Positions 33,271 to 42,296 of a DNA stretch of 44,318 nucleotides are shown here, piece by piece. The notes under the pieces are model-generated. The model made no database searches, was not told the DNA's origin, and saw only the letters and a list, made by a program, of their open reading frames with translations. The translations under genes and the position numbers were made by a program. Within the stretch, counting starts at the first letter, position 1; every line of letters starts with the position of its first letter. The DNA is from Chloroflexota bacterium (lineage in GTDB: Bacteria; Chloroflexota; Anaerolineae; UBA4142), in contig VGOB01000009.1 of assembly GCA_016865935.1 (NCBI GenBank), forward strand, positions 1 to 44,318, in the 5' to 3' direction.

Positions 33271-33289
33271 GGGAGCGCCGCAACAGCAT

Positions 33290-33856
33290 TCACATCTTTG
33301 ACAATGGACGACAAACTACCAACTGGTTCATGCCCATCAAAAAAACACGGTAATGGATAACCTGGTAGCCACACTCGGAGAGTGCGCTCAGCAATGCGCG
33401 TCTCCCGAAAATCTGCACATGCTTGACCACCGACTCGGGATAAAACAGACCGATGCGGCTACCTATCTGATGCACTACGTTTCCCAATGGTGACGGTGTA
33501 GTTACTATCAGTAGCCCATCTGAAGCGAGTAGCGCGCGCACTTGCCGTAAAACGCACTGCGGAAACTGCAGATGCTCAATGACCGCCGCCATGATCGCCG
33601 TATTGAACCGATATTGGCTCAACGCCAACGGCTCAACATCTAGATTGCGGTAGCAAAACGTATGCTGGGGGTAACGTTTGGTGCAATACTCTAAGACTAC
33701 TGAGGCGATGTCAATACCCACATAAACCTGATTGTTTGTAAGTATATCAGGCAATTTAGTCCAACCGCATCCGATGTCAAGCACATTACCGTGCACAAAC
33801 GGCGTAATGGCTTTCCAACGTGCCTTGGTTGCATAATCCGAAAACAAGGGATTCAT
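33290..33856 (-). CDS. Class I SAM-dependent methyltransferase
   Basis: A 188-residue methyltransferase. VLDIGCGWTKLPD (residues about 25-37) is the SAM-binding motif I, YVGIDIAS motif II, AIMAAVIEHLQFPQ motif IV and LLIVTTPSPLGN motif V. It is short and lacks a C-terminal extension. The start overlaps the flippase-like gene by four bases (ATGA), so translation is coupled. As last gene of a glycosyltransferase operon it probably methylates a sugar or lipid-linked glycan, but the acceptor is not known. Confidence 0.87.
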   Translation of the reverse strand: MNPLFSDYATKARWKAITPFVHGNVLDIGCGWTKLPDILTNNQVYVGIDIASVVLEYCTKRYPQHTFCYRNLDVEPLALSQYRFNTAIMAAVIEHLQFPQCVLRQVRALLASDGLLIVTTPSPLGNVVHQIGSRIGLFYPESVVKHVQIFGRRALLSALSECGYQVIHYRVFLMGMNQLVVCRPLSKM

Positions 33857-34830
33857 CGTTTATTTACTCCAGGCAACTGTTCTCGCGCAACGCGCCGTCC
33901 AATCCTCAGAATGACCGGCAACACGCCGAGGAATTCTGCCGCAACGAGAACAATTCGGGACACGATCGCGATAACGATGCTGGAAGAGATGGGGAGAATC
34001 GCCTGGAGCAAGGTGGACATGGTCAGTTCACGAATTCCATAGCCGTTAGGCACAACGATGACGGCAAGCCCAGCCACGACGGACAAGGCGAGTGTAGCAA
34101 TACAGTAGGGCAACGCATCTAATCCCAGTGGACCGAGTGCTCGGATGATAAACCAAAATGCCAAGCCAAAAGTCAGCCAGCCGATAGTATCCAGCAATTC
34201 CGCCAGGTACAGATGGAGTACCAGTCCTCGCGCGCTGATCCGACTCACCGGTCCCCGGTTGATTAACCGGAGGACTGCCCAGGGCAACAGCGCGCACATC
34301 ATCAAGAGCACAAACGCCACTCCCAGTTGCAGGTCAAAACTCAGTGCAAGCACGGTCTGTGAAGCCAGGCTCAGGATCTCGAAAGCCGTCGCGAGCCCGG
34401 TGAGAACAATCAGGGCTACCTCTAATGCAACTGTCAATGGAATCTGGCTTGCTGGAACGCCGCCACGGTAAAGTTGAACCGCCTTGCTGACCTGATACCA
34501 GCCCACACCCGGCAAATACTTGGCTGCTACGGACAGCAAGTGATACTCAATCGCCTGGAAGTAAGGCACGGCGGGATGTATGGCGCGGACTATTTCTGCC
34601 CAGGCGAACGTTCCCAGATAAAAGGCAAGCCAAGTCAACAACAAGCCGATGCCAAGCGATGCAAAATCGAATTGGAGGTTTGCCATATCAAGTTGCAATA
34701 TGCCCAATACCAAGACACGCAACATCAAACCGATAGCAAGTCCAAGCGCCATGATCTGAACGATACGATACCATGGACTAGATGTAACTCTCACCCATAC
34801 CGCACGCAACCGGGTTACTTGCTCGGGCAT
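33853..34830 (-). CDS. Flippase-like integral membrane protein (UPF0104/AglD family)
   Basis: A 325-residue protein with about eight hydrophobic helices. It has the family motifs AAKYLPGVGWYQVSKAVQLYRGG (given here in part: KYLPGVGW) and PNGYGIREL near residue 275. The family includes the membrane part of lysylphosphatidylglycerol synthase and proteins tied to polysaccharide or lipid-glycan export. The ATG at 34830 with AAGG five bases upstream is preferred over TTG at 34845. It overlaps the upstream methyltransferase gene by 16 bases and the downstream one by four, indicating a tight operon. Confidence 0.87.
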   Translation of the reverse strand: MPEQVTRLRAVWVRVTSSPWYRIVQIMALGLAIGLMLRVLVLGILQLDMANLQFDFASLGIGLLLTWLAFYLGTFAWAEIVRAIHPAVPYFQAIEYHLLSVAAKYLPGVGWYQVSKAVQLYRGGVPASQIPLTVALEVALIVLTGLATAFEILSLASQTVLALSFDLQLGVAFVLLMMCALLPWAVLRLINRGPVSRISARGLVLHLYLAELLDTIGWLTFGLAFWFIIRALGPLGLDALPYCIATLALSVVAGLAVIVVPNGYGIRELTMSTLLQAILPISSSIVIAIVSRIVLVAAEFLGVLPVILRIGRRVAREQLPGVNKR

Positions 34831-35552
34831 TTTGCCTTCTGACAAATGTAGAGAAAACTGTATGAAAGATTGAATGGGATGAAAGGCGAAACGATGAGAT
34901 AAAGAAGTTTGTGAGGGAAGCGACGATAGTATTCCCAGTCAAGCCGCGAGCGTGGGAACATAAAGTTGTATTTGTAATTCTGGCAAACCTTCAGCCCATT
35001 TCTTTCCAAAAGCTCCGCCCAGTCCGCAAAAGCAGCAAATCGTTCGAGCGGTTGACCGTGCGAAGGCGAACGCCCTTTGCGCCACACCCACCAAATCAGG
35101 TCAGCAAGATAAAATGCATTCGGGAGAAAAATCGCCGCCAAGCCGTCCGGACGCATGATGCGGACCATTTCCTGTACGCCCCGTTCCACATCAACGAAAT
35201 GTTCGAGACTCCCAAGACTTGCCACATACTCGATCGAGTTGCCTGGAAACGGGAGACATTGCCCGTCTGCTAGGACCAGATCTGAACTTGGAGCAACTTC
35301 ACGCTCCAATCTCAACGCCTCGGCTGAAAAATCAACGCCGATGGTACGCAACCCTGCACGGCTGGCATGATACAACAACCTGCCACTACCACAAGCTATA
35401 TCAACCAAGGCCTTGCCCGGCTGAGCATTTAACTTCTGGAAAATCCATCGATAAAATGAATCCGAATCTCTAAGATTGTTGTTACTGCTGAATATCGTAT
35501 CGTATTGGGCGGATAGCCGGACTAAATCAATCTGAACTTTCGAATTGATCAC
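34815..35552 (-). CDS. Class I SAM-dependent methyltransferase
   Basis: A 245-residue methyltransferase. LVDIACGSGRLLYHASRAG (residues about 49-67) is motif I, GVDFSAEALRL motif II, VASLGSLEHFVDVERGVQEM motif IV and LAAIFLPN motif V. The C-terminal part is aromatic and basic (MFPRSRLDWEYYRRFPHKLL), with a weak hydrophobic end that could touch the membrane. The likely start is GTG at 35552, with a modest AGG ten bases upstream, so the start is uncertain. It overlaps the flippase-like gene. A role in glycan or lipid methylation is inferred from the operon. Confidence 0.85.
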   Translation of the reverse strand: MINSKVQIDLVRLSAQYDTIFSSNNNLRDSDSFYRWIFQKLNAQPGKALVDIACGSGRLLYHASRAGLRTIGVDFSAEALRLEREVAPSSDLVLADGQCLPFPGNSIEYVASLGSLEHFVDVERGVQEMVRIMRPDGLAAIFLPNAFYLADLIWWVWRKGRSPSHGQPLERFAAFADWAELLERNGLKVCQNYKYNFMFPRSRLDWEYYRRFPHKLLYLIVSPFIPFNLSYSFLYICQKAKCPSK

Positions 35553-35613
35553 TTTGGGATCGCCTTTCTATGGAGCGAATCTTCTCTATCTGCAAAACTA
35601 CGAATGAGCAATG

Positions 35614-36738
35614 TCAAGACGATTTTATCATCTTGTCATAGATCTTCAGATATTCCCTTCCGGCTTTTCGCCACGAAAATTTCCTTGCCTGATGGAATCC
35701 TCGCTCAATCAGAGAGTCACGCAGAGTGGCATCAGTTAACACCAGTGCCATCTTGGCGGCGAGTTCCTTGTGATCCAAAGGATTTTCCAACAAGATTCCA
35801 GCTTGTCCAACTACTTCCGGGATTGCGCTAGTATTGGAAGAGATCACCGGCACGCCCGCTGCCATCGCCTCCGCCAAGACGATACCAAAACCCTCATCAA
35901 GGGAGGGAAAAGCAAAAAGCCTTGCAGCATTGTAAAGAGCAACAAGGTCCTCGCCAACAACCTCTCCTAAAAACATCACCTCATTCTCTAGATCCAGTTG
36001 GTTGATCAACGCTTGTAGGTTTCGTCGCCCTCCAGGCCAATACTCTCGGCCTGCGATAACTAACGGGTAGGACAGCTGGTACTCGTGTCTTAGTATCTGT
36101 AGCGCTTTGACGAGGGTCTCATAATTCTTCTTGGGTGATACATTGCCCACTGAGAGAATAAAGTCACTAGGAAGCCCATATCGGCTTCGCGTTTCATCCA
36201 CTACCGTTTTTGGCAAAAGGCGAAAACCAGGATCATACGCGCTGTACACCACATCGATTTTTTCTGTTGGTGTGCCATAATAATTGACAAGGTCACGTCG
36301 AGTACTTTCGGATAAGGCACCAATTCTACCCACCCATCTCAAAAAACAGGCTTGAAGCGTGCGCCAATAGATGACATCCACCCGCGGGAAGAAGTCCGGA
36401 TACTTGAGAATGGTCAAATCATATACGGTGACTATGGATTTGCACGGGACAAAAAATGTGCCCAAGTTCTTAGTAAAGTGGATGATATCCACTTTTTCTT
36501 TGTGGAGCAACCACGGCAAGATCGCTTGAGCCTTGAGGCGTACGGCAAAGCGATGCTTTTCCGGGATAAGCCATTGTTTGGCATTCGAAAACCTATACAA
36601 ATCTGGCTCTGCACAAGTGAGAATAATCAAATACTCATTGACATTGTCTTCCTCCAAGATACCTTCAATCATCTTTAAGGAAGTAAACCGGCCACCTCCC
36701 ACCATGTTGATTCCGAGCGCATCAATCGCGATTTTCAT
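35614..36738 (-). CDS. Glycosyltransferase family 4
   Basis: A 374-residue GT-B glycosyltransferase. The N-terminal half has the acceptor-site Gly-rich start (DALGINMVGGGRFT) and HFTKNLG. The C-terminal half has FILSVGNVSPKKNYETLVKA and the nucleotide-sugar motif FPSLDEGFGIVLAEAMAAG (residues about 275-293), with the E-x7-E pair. The ATG at 36738 overlaps the previous gene's stop in an ATGA and has GGAG seven bases upstream. It belongs to the surface-glycan operon. Donor sugar and linkage unknown. Base composition is lower in GC than in the metabolic region. Confidence 0.94.
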   Translation of the reverse strand: MKIAIDALGINMVGGGRFTSLKMIEGILEEDNVNEYLIILTCAEPDLYRFSNAKQWLIPEKHRFAVRLKAQAILPWLLHKEKVDIIHFTKNLGTFFVPCKSIVTVYDLTILKYPDFFPRVDVIYWRTLQACFLRWVGRIGALSESTRRDLVNYYGTPTEKIDVVYSAYDPGFRLLPKTVVDETRSRYGLPSDFILSVGNVSPKKNYETLVKALQILRHEYQLSYPLVIAGREYWPGGRRNLQALINQLDLENEVMFLGEVVGEDLVALYNAARLFAFPSLDEGFGIVLAEAMAAGVPVISSNTSAIPEVVGQAGILLENPLDHKELAAKMALVLTDATLRDSLIERGFHQARKFSWRKAGREYLKIYDKMIKSS

Positions 36739-37544
36739 TCAGTACTCCAGCTGGTCTGTTGTTTCGTCGCAATAGCAAATAGATCGTTGCAGAAAACAAA
36801 ACGAAATGGATAAAGTGTTGCAAGTGCACACATAATTGAACGCACGAATCGATTCGGTTCTTCATCATAGGACTGAATTGGGTCAAGCCACACCGTCGCC
36901 TTGAGGCCGGCGGCTTGCAGTTCGCGACGGAGCAGCAGCAAATTCTGTTCATTGACATGTACTTGCTTATAACCCCATCGGTCCCGTGGATCGGGGGGTA
37001 AGGCTTGGCCGCGTAGCTGCTGCACCAGGCGAAACAGCGGATAGCCGAACCGATAGTACCACGTATTGGGCATGGTGTGAACGATCAACCTTCCTTGCGC
37101 ACGCAAAACACGTCGCACCTCAATCAATGCTTGGTGCAATTCCGCAGGATATAGATGCTCCACTACATCCAACATGAATACACGATCAAAACAATTATCT
37201 GGGTATGGTAACCATTTTGCATTGCCTACATGGAGTAGAAGGTTGGCTACTGGTCGTTCAAAGATTGTACTTGCCGCAACCTCAAGAGATGCAGTTGCAT
37301 AGTCAAACCCAAACACTCGTGCCCCACAACGCGCAGTATGAATCAGGATCTCACCGCGTCCACATCCAACGTCCAGAACATACATCCCCGGCTCAATCTT
37401 TGCGAGCACGAGCGGAATTCTGAGACGCTCTGGTACAACTTGACCTTCTGAATCTTGAAATTCGCGATGTCCGTGACAATGTGCTTCATAGTATTCTCGC
37501 GTGTATGTCTCTGGTAATACAGAAGGTTCGACTTCACGCGTCAC
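36735..37544 (-). CDS. Class I SAM-dependent methyltransferase
   Basis: A 269-residue methyltransferase. Motif I is VLDVGCGRGEILIHTARCG (residues about 56-74), followed by FGFDYA, FDRVFMLDVVEHLYP and RLIVHTMPNTWYYR. The chosen start is GTG at 37544: it overlaps the upstream glycosyltransferase stop as GTGACGCGTGA and has GGGAG seven bases upstream, whereas the open frame extends 16 codons further without a site. It overlaps the downstream glycosyltransferase by four bases. Probably modifies a sugar of the same glycan. Confidence 0.87.
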   Translation of the reverse strand: MTREVEPSVLPETYTREYYEAHCHGHREFQDSEGQVVPERLRIPLVLAKIEPGMYVLDVGCGRGEILIHTARCGARVFGFDYATASLEVAASTIFERPVANLLLHVGNAKWLPYPDNCFDRVFMLDVVEHLYPAELHQALIEVRRVLRAQGRLIVHTMPNTWYYRFGYPLFRLVQQLRGQALPPDPRDRWGYKQVHVNEQNLLLLRRELQAAGLKATVWLDPIQSYDEEPNRFVRSIMCALATLYPFRFVFCNDLFAIATKQQTSWSTE

Positions 37545-38763
37545 GCCGCTTCTCCCAATCGGTGTCGTAGATCTGATCCAGACGCCGCGCAAACTGAATC
37601 CAGTTTAATTCTGTTTCGATTCGAGCGCGCGCTGCCCGTCCCATGGCTTCCCGCTTTGCTGGCGATGTAAGTAAATTGATTAATGCGGCACTCAGCAATT
37701 CTGGATCGGCTTCATCTACAAGGACACCTGTCACCTTATCCTGCACCGCTAGCGGTATACCAGCAATGCGCGTAGCAATCACCGGCCGGCCCGCTGCCAT
37801 GGCCTCAAGAATTACATTCGGCAACCCATCCAAGTTGCCTTTCTCATCTTGCACAGATGGCATCACCAAGACATCGGCTGCCGCCAGGTATTTTGCCACA
37901 AGAGTCCAAGACACTGCCCCCGGCAAGAATACCCGGTCTTGGACGCGCAATTCTGCGCCTAGGTGCTCCAAGGCGGCGCGCTCGAATCCTTCCCCTAGAA
38001 TGATCAGTCGCGCCCCCGGCACTTGTTTGAGCACTAGTGGCATAGCCCGTACAAGTTGTGTAAAACCCTTCTTTGCAACCAACCGACCAACTGCAAGAAT
38101 GATGCAGGACTCTACTGGTAGCCCAAGTTGAATACGCCATCTGTTCGCAAAAATCTCCGGTGTCAACTCCATCAAGTCGGCCCCGTAAGGTAAGATATGG
38201 AGTCGTTCAGCACAAGCACCGATCCCAATTGCTGTCTCGGCCAAGGGCTGACTACAGGCTGTAATCCCGTTCGCCCCTTGAAGAGCCCACTTTGCCATTT
38301 CACGAAAAAGAGCATTCTCACGCGCCAAGTACATATCCGACCCGTGAAGACTGACAAACAGTGGCTTGCGGTTCGCTCGCGCTATCCAACTCGCCATGAA
38401 ACCTGATGGAATGGCCCAATGGGCATGAATCAGATCGATTCTTTTCTGGAGAACCACCATTTGCATCCTAATTGCCAGACTCGCAGCAAACAACGGCGCT
38501 TGCCAGAGGACGCTCCCACGCAGATGCTTGTCATTTTCCAAAGCCCCTGCATGTCCCATCACACCCAGCCGGGCTGGAAGGATGTACCTAACCCAATGGA
38601 GCTGCACGGGTGACGAGTAAGCTTGAACCTCTGGCGTGTATGGGGCGAGGACATGTACCTCGTGCCCCAGTGTGGTTTGAGCTTCAGCAATTGCTCGTAC
38701 AAAACGCGCATTCCCTTCTTGGTCAAAACGCGGATAACTAGACGTGATATGACAAATGCGCAT
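37534..38763 (-). CDS. Glycosyltransferase family 4
   Basis: A 409-residue GT-B glycosyltransferase. It begins MRICHITSSYPRFDQEGNAR, typical for GT4, and continues with HAHWAIPSG, VSLHGSDMYL, ILAVGRLVAKKGF and the donor site VMPSVQDEKGNLDGLPNVIL with EAMAAGRPVIAT. The start ATG at 38763 is preferred over GTG at 38775. It overlaps the next methyltransferase by 11 bases. The gene lies just inside the lower-GC island, 45 bases from the large membrane-protein gene. Probably builds a surface polysaccharide. Confidence 0.94.
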   Translation of the reverse strand: MRICHITSSYPRFDQEGNARFVRAIAEAQTTLGHEVHVLAPYTPEVQAYSSPVQLHWVRYILPARLGVMGHAGALENDKHLRGSVLWQAPLFAASLAIRMQMVVLQKRIDLIHAHWAIPSGFMASWIARANRKPLFVSLHGSDMYLARENALFREMAKWALQGANGITACSQPLAETAIGIGACAERLHILPYGADLMELTPEIFANRWRIQLGLPVESCIILAVGRLVAKKGFTQLVRAMPLVLKQVPGARLIILGEGFERAALEHLGAELRVQDRVFLPGAVSWTLVAKYLAAADVLVMPSVQDEKGNLDGLPNVILEAMAAGRPVIATRIAGIPLAVQDKVTGVLVDEADPELLSAALINLLTSPAKREAMGRAARARIETELNWIQFARRLDQIYDTDWEKRRDA

Positions 38764-38808
38764 AATGGAGTTCACCGCCCTCTCTCAGGCTACTCCCCCT
38801 CCACAACT

Positions 38809-41286
38809 CTACTGCCATCCAGAATCGTCAATTAAGGACGACTGGGGAAAAACCCGCAGATACGGTGACTCGGTATATCCTGCCGCCCTCTCGCCTAGTG
38901 AGCAAATCACCTCAAACACCCACACCCGATCCTGCTGATACACCAACTGAAAGCGCGCATTGGCGGTCAACTCCGCCGGTTTGAGCACGTGCGGTCCGGC
39001 ATAATTCACGCGCCCTTGCCGTTGCCCAATGTACACGTACCGAATACCACGCGCTTGCAACTCTGCCATCACATTCGCGTCACCGATGCCCTTCTCCTGA
39101 ATCATTCGCGGCAACGCGTTGATCCACCGGAGATGATCCGGACGCGCGCCATTTTCCGACGCGTAATTCAACGGCGGCAAATTCGTCTGCCGCCGCGTCA
39201 AGAACGGCAACCACCACCCGCCATCCGATCCAACGATCACACTATCGCCATACGCGAAAAACGTATTGACGAGGAATCGCGCGTCGCGCGGCGTGTTGCT
39301 CTGGATCCACTCCGCCGCGCGCAGATCCGCGCGCGTCATCAAGGCATGTGGCTCGGCACGTACCTCCACCGCGCGCTCACGCGCTCCCCACAGCCCTAGC
39401 GCGATCAACACCGCTACCAAGGCAACCTGAAACCTGAAACCTGAAACCTGAAACCCACTCGCCACCGCGCCCAGCACTACCCCTGCCACAATGTACGCGG
39501 CGATGAATATCGCGAAGTTGCTCAGCGCCCCTTCACCTGGCAAGTGTAACCAACGCGGATTCGCCGCGAGCAAAACGAAGAACCACCACAAAGCAAAAAT
39601 CGCCACCGCTTTCTCGCGCCGCCACAAACCCCAAGCAAGGGCAAGCACAAGCGCGAGCCACACTCCCATCGGAAGATAATTCGCCAGATCGCCAATCGAG
39701 TTGTACTGCTGCGTCCACGCCGAGACCGCGTCAGCCGACGTAGTCAATTGTCGCGTAAAGTTCGCGGTGATCTTTCCAGCAAAAGTATGAATGAACCAAG
39801 GTAAAAACAAAACTCCACCGCCGACGCCCATCCAAGAAATCTTGCTCACCGCAGCAACGATCTGTTCGCGTCGCACTTGGAATAAGAAATATGCCGGGAA
39901 GAAAAAGATGCCAAAGATCAAGACGCGATAATGCGTCAGTGCCAAGCCGCCCCACGCGAGCCACGCAAGCGCGAGCATCCACTTGTCGCGCGCACGCGCC
40001 TCCAACACCATCCACGCGAGCAAAATCGCGGCAGGCAGAATCACTTGCCCAGCCAATTGGGTGTAACGTCCCCAGTTGATGTAAAACATCGGCATCGGCG
40101 CGAGCAGACCGGCGATCAAAAGCGCGGCGATGCCCGCCCACCGATTCCCACCCACGCGCACGGCTAATGGGTAGAGGGCCAACACCGCAAGTATATTCAA
40201 AATCTGTCCAACCCACAACACTGCGCGCGGCATACTTGCGCCAGTCACCCAGTGAAACGCGGCGACTGCCGAGTGAAATCCAAAGTGATACGTAAATGTT
40301 TGCAACTCGGCATACGGCAACCACGCATCGAACAAACCGCCGTTGTCTACAAGCAACTGCGTGATCATCGTATGATGGTACGAATCGCCCCACATCGGCA
40401 CGTCGAGCGAACGAATCGCCCAGAAGCGCGTGAAGATGATCAGCGCAACGACGAACGCAAACGCAAAATTCTCAATTGACAATTGACAATTGTTAATTGT
40501 TAGTTGCCAATTGTTAATTTTCTTCAGCCGCCACACCAACGCGCCAATCGCGACAATACTCGGCGCCCACGCGTACAGCGCGCCCAGGTGCAAATCGAAA
40601 ACAGCGGTCCACAAAATCAGCAACGGATACAGCGCGATGCTCAACCCGCTCGCCAGCCCCAATCGCTCGCCCCACGCGAGCGCGCGCCAACCCGGCAAGA
40701 ACCACGCGAGCAGCGCCCAGCCCGGCAACACGAACAGCAGAATCGCGACGACGATCACTTGCAACCACGTGACTAGCATCGCCGCCAAACCAATTGCCAC
40801 CTCGATTGGATCGTACGCCATTCGAAACGCTAACTGCGCGTCGCGCGGCACACCGTTCTCGTACAGCGCGCCATCAAGATACGATTCGCCCAGCGCGCTG
40901 CCCACGCGCGACGCGCCCTCACCATACATTTCCAACTGCATATAGTAATCGCGTCCGCGCGAATCGGTTTGCGGCGCAAACGCAAAACGATACCAGCCGG
41001 GCGCGCGCACCACTTGCGCCAGCGTACTCGTCGCCAGATCGGTTTGCGCTTGCGGACTCGCGCGCAGATGCAAACGAATCTCGCCCGCGCCAGACGCATC
41101 GGGCGCGAGAAAAATCTCAACGCCGTTCAAGCCGCGATCGCGCGCGGTGAACGTCTGCCCAATCGTTTGCCCCGCGCGCACAACGAACTCCGTCTTGGCG
41201 GTAAGCGGTTGCCCATCCTTCACCATCGGCGCGCACGCGATCAGCGCAGGCAACAACGCAACAAGAAACAATCGTCGGATTCGCAT
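38809..41286 (-). CDS. Large polytopic membrane protein with lipobox, GT-C-like
   Basis: An 825-residue protein. The N-terminus (LVALLPALIAC, Cys18) looks like a lipoprotein signal. Residues about 25-160 form an exported beta-rich domain, then about twelve membrane helices follow (about 165-620), and a soluble end (about 640-800). WGDSYHHTMITQLLVDNGGL and the overall layout resemble GT-C glycosyltransferases that use lipid-linked sugars, but no certain catalytic motif is seen. Two tandem-repeat insertions lie in frame: INNWQLTINNCQLSIEN (40473-40519) and GFQVSGFRFQV (39424-39456), both in loops between membrane segments. The last about 28 residues have a different base composition. The start at 41286 shares one base with the previous gene's stop. 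Confidence 0.72.
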   Translation of the reverse strand: MRIRRLFLVALLPALIACAPMVKDGQPLTAKTEFVVRAGQTIGQTFTARDRGLNGVEIFLAPDASGAGEIRLHLRASPQAQTDLATSTLAQVVRAPGWYRFAFAPQTDSRGRDYYMQLEMYGEGASRVGSALGESYLDGALYENGVPRDAQLAFRMAYDPIEVAIGLAAMLVTWLQVIVVAILLFVLPGWALLAWFLPGWRALAWGERLGLASGLSIALYPLLILWTAVFDLHLGALYAWAPSIVAIGALVWRLKKINNWQLTINNCQLSIENFAFAFVVALIIFTRFWAIRSLDVPMWGDSYHHTMITQLLVDNGGLFDAWLPYAELQTFTYHFGFHSAVAAFHWVTGASMPRAVLWVGQILNILAVLALYPLAVRVGGNRWAGIAALLIAGLLAPMPMFYINWGRYTQLAGQVILPAAILLAWMVLEARARDKWMLALAWLAWGGLALTHYRVLIFGIFFFPAYFLFQVRREQIVAAVSKISWMGVGGGVLFLPWFIHTFAGKITANFTRQLTTSADAVSAWTQQYNSIGDLANYLPMGVWLALVLALAWGLWRREKAVAIFALWWFFVLLAANPRWLHLPGEGALSNFAIFIAAYIVAGVVLGAVASGFQVSGFRFQVALVAVLIALGLWGARERAVEVRAEPHALMTRADLRAAEWIQSNTPRDARFLVNTFFAYGDSVIVGSDGGWWLPFLTRRQTNLPPLNYASENGARPDHLRWINALPRMIQEKGIGDANVMAELQARGIRYVYIGQRQGRVNYAGPHVLKPAELTANARFQLVYQQDRVWVFEVICSLGERAAGYTESPYLRVFPQSSLIDDSGWQ
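39424..39456. repeat. In-frame GAAACCT array inside the membrane-protein gene
   Basis: Four GAAACCT units encode SGFQVSGFRFQV on the minus strand, between two membrane helices. The frame is kept. Confidence 0.9.
40473..40519. repeat. In-frame AATTGAC/AATTGTT inverted array inside the same gene
   Basis: CAATTGACAATTGACAATTG is followed by TTAATTGTTAGTTGCCAATT and GTTAATT, partly self-complementary. It encodes NNWQLTINNCQLSIEN on the minus strand, in a loop before a membrane helix. The frame is kept. Confidence 0.88.
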
Positions 41287-42257
41287 CAATCCTCGGTCGT
41301 CGGTCGTCGGTCATCGGTCGCAGCAGTTTCCAATTTGCGCAACCGATACAAAATCTCTTCTAGGATTTTTCGATTGAATCCGATCAGGTCAGCCAGCAAG
41401 CCGATGAGCAAAACCTGGAATCCAACGATCAAAAAAATCGCGGCGAAGATGAGTGATTGAATGTGTCCCGTGCCGCTGCCAAGAAGAAAAAAGTAAAAGA
41501 ATCGCAGCGCCGGCGCCAAACCGATCAAGATCAACGCCGCGCCGATGATCCAAAAAACGCGCAAGGGTTGAAACATCGCGTACGCGCGGACGATGGTTTG
41601 CGCGGACTGCCATAGATAATCGGGGACATTGTGAATCAAACGCGACTCGCGCAAAGGTGGGCGCGTCCGCACTGGCACGTAGACCACCTTGAGATTACGC
41701 GCGCCGGCTTGAATCAGCGTTTCCAACGTGTACGAGTACTCGCTCAGTACGATCATTCGCAGCGCGGCTTCGCGCGTGAACGCGCGATAGCCGCTCGTCG
41801 CATCCGGCACGCGCAACCCGGACGCGCGCTGCACCACCCAACTGCCCAAGCGTTGCAAGACGCGCTTCGTCGGTGAAAAATGTTGCAGCGTCGCCACGCC
41901 GCGATCGCCGATCACAATGTCGGCGCGCTGTTCCAGAATCGGCGCGACGAGCGCGGGCAAATCGCGCGCGTCGTACTGATTGTCCGCGTCGGTGTTGACG
42001 ACGATGTCCGCGCCAACGCGCAGCGCGATTTCCAGTCCGGTGGTAAACGCGCGCGCCAGTCCTTGATGCTGGGTGAAGCGATGCACGTAATCCACGCCGT
42101 TTGCGCGCGCGACCTGCGCGGTCTGATCCTGACTCCCATCGTCAATCACCAGCCACTCGGTCACGTCAATGCCGGGCAATTGGCGCGGCAAATCGCGTAG
42201 TGTCGCTGGAAGTGTTTCGGCTTCGTTGTAGCAGGGGATTTGGATGACGAGTTTCAT
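41286..42257 (-). CDS. Glycosyltransferase family 2 with C-terminal membrane helices
   Basis: A 323-residue GT-A enzyme of the dolichol-phosphate-mannose-synthase/polyprenyl-phosphate type. Motifs are [24 protein letters not shown] (about 38-47), [10 protein letters not shown] with the DxD-like Asp residues (about 89-98), and [12 protein letters not shown]. Two membrane helices follow at about 230-260 and 268-295. Such enzymes load a sugar on a polyprenyl phosphate for GT-C enzymes such as the next gene may be. No Shine-Dalgarno site precedes the ATG at 42257. The last residues [10 protein letters not shown] are encoded by a TCGGTCG array that also forms the AGGA ribosome site of the next gene. 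Confidence 0.92.
   Translation of the reverse strand: MKLVIQIPCYNEAETLPATLRDLPRQLPGIDVTEWLVIDDGSQDQTAQVARANGVDYVHRFTQHQGLARAFTTGLEIALRVGADIVVNTDADNQYDARDLPALVAPILEQRADIVIGDRGVATLQHFSPTKRVLQRLGSWVVQRASGLRVPDATSGYRAFTREAALRMIVLSEYSYTLETLIQAGARNLKVVYVPVRTRPPLRESRLIHNVPDYLWQSAQTIVRAYAMFQPLRVFWIIGAALILIGLAPALRFFYFFLLGSGTGHIQSLIFAAIFLIVGFQVLLIGLLADLIGFNRKILEEILYRLRKLETAATDDRRPTTED
41293..41320. repeat. GTCGTCG heptamer array at a gene junction
   Basis: Four units TCGGTCG / TCGTCGG / TCATCGG in tandem. On the minus strand they write the last residues of the GT2 protein, its stop, and part of the ribosome site of the membrane-protein gene. Confidence 0.85.
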
Positions 42258-42280
42258 AATTGGGAGGCAAAACCAAGTCG

Positions 42281-42296
42281 TGATATAATCGCGGTA
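42281..42296 (+). promoter_or_regulatory. Extended -10 promoter of a probable leaderless transcript
   Basis: TGA TATAAT (42281-42289) is an extended -10, and the ATG of the next gene starts only seven bases after the hexamer ends, where transcription normally begins. No Shine-Dalgarno site is possible, so a leaderless mRNA is expected. Confidence 0.72.
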
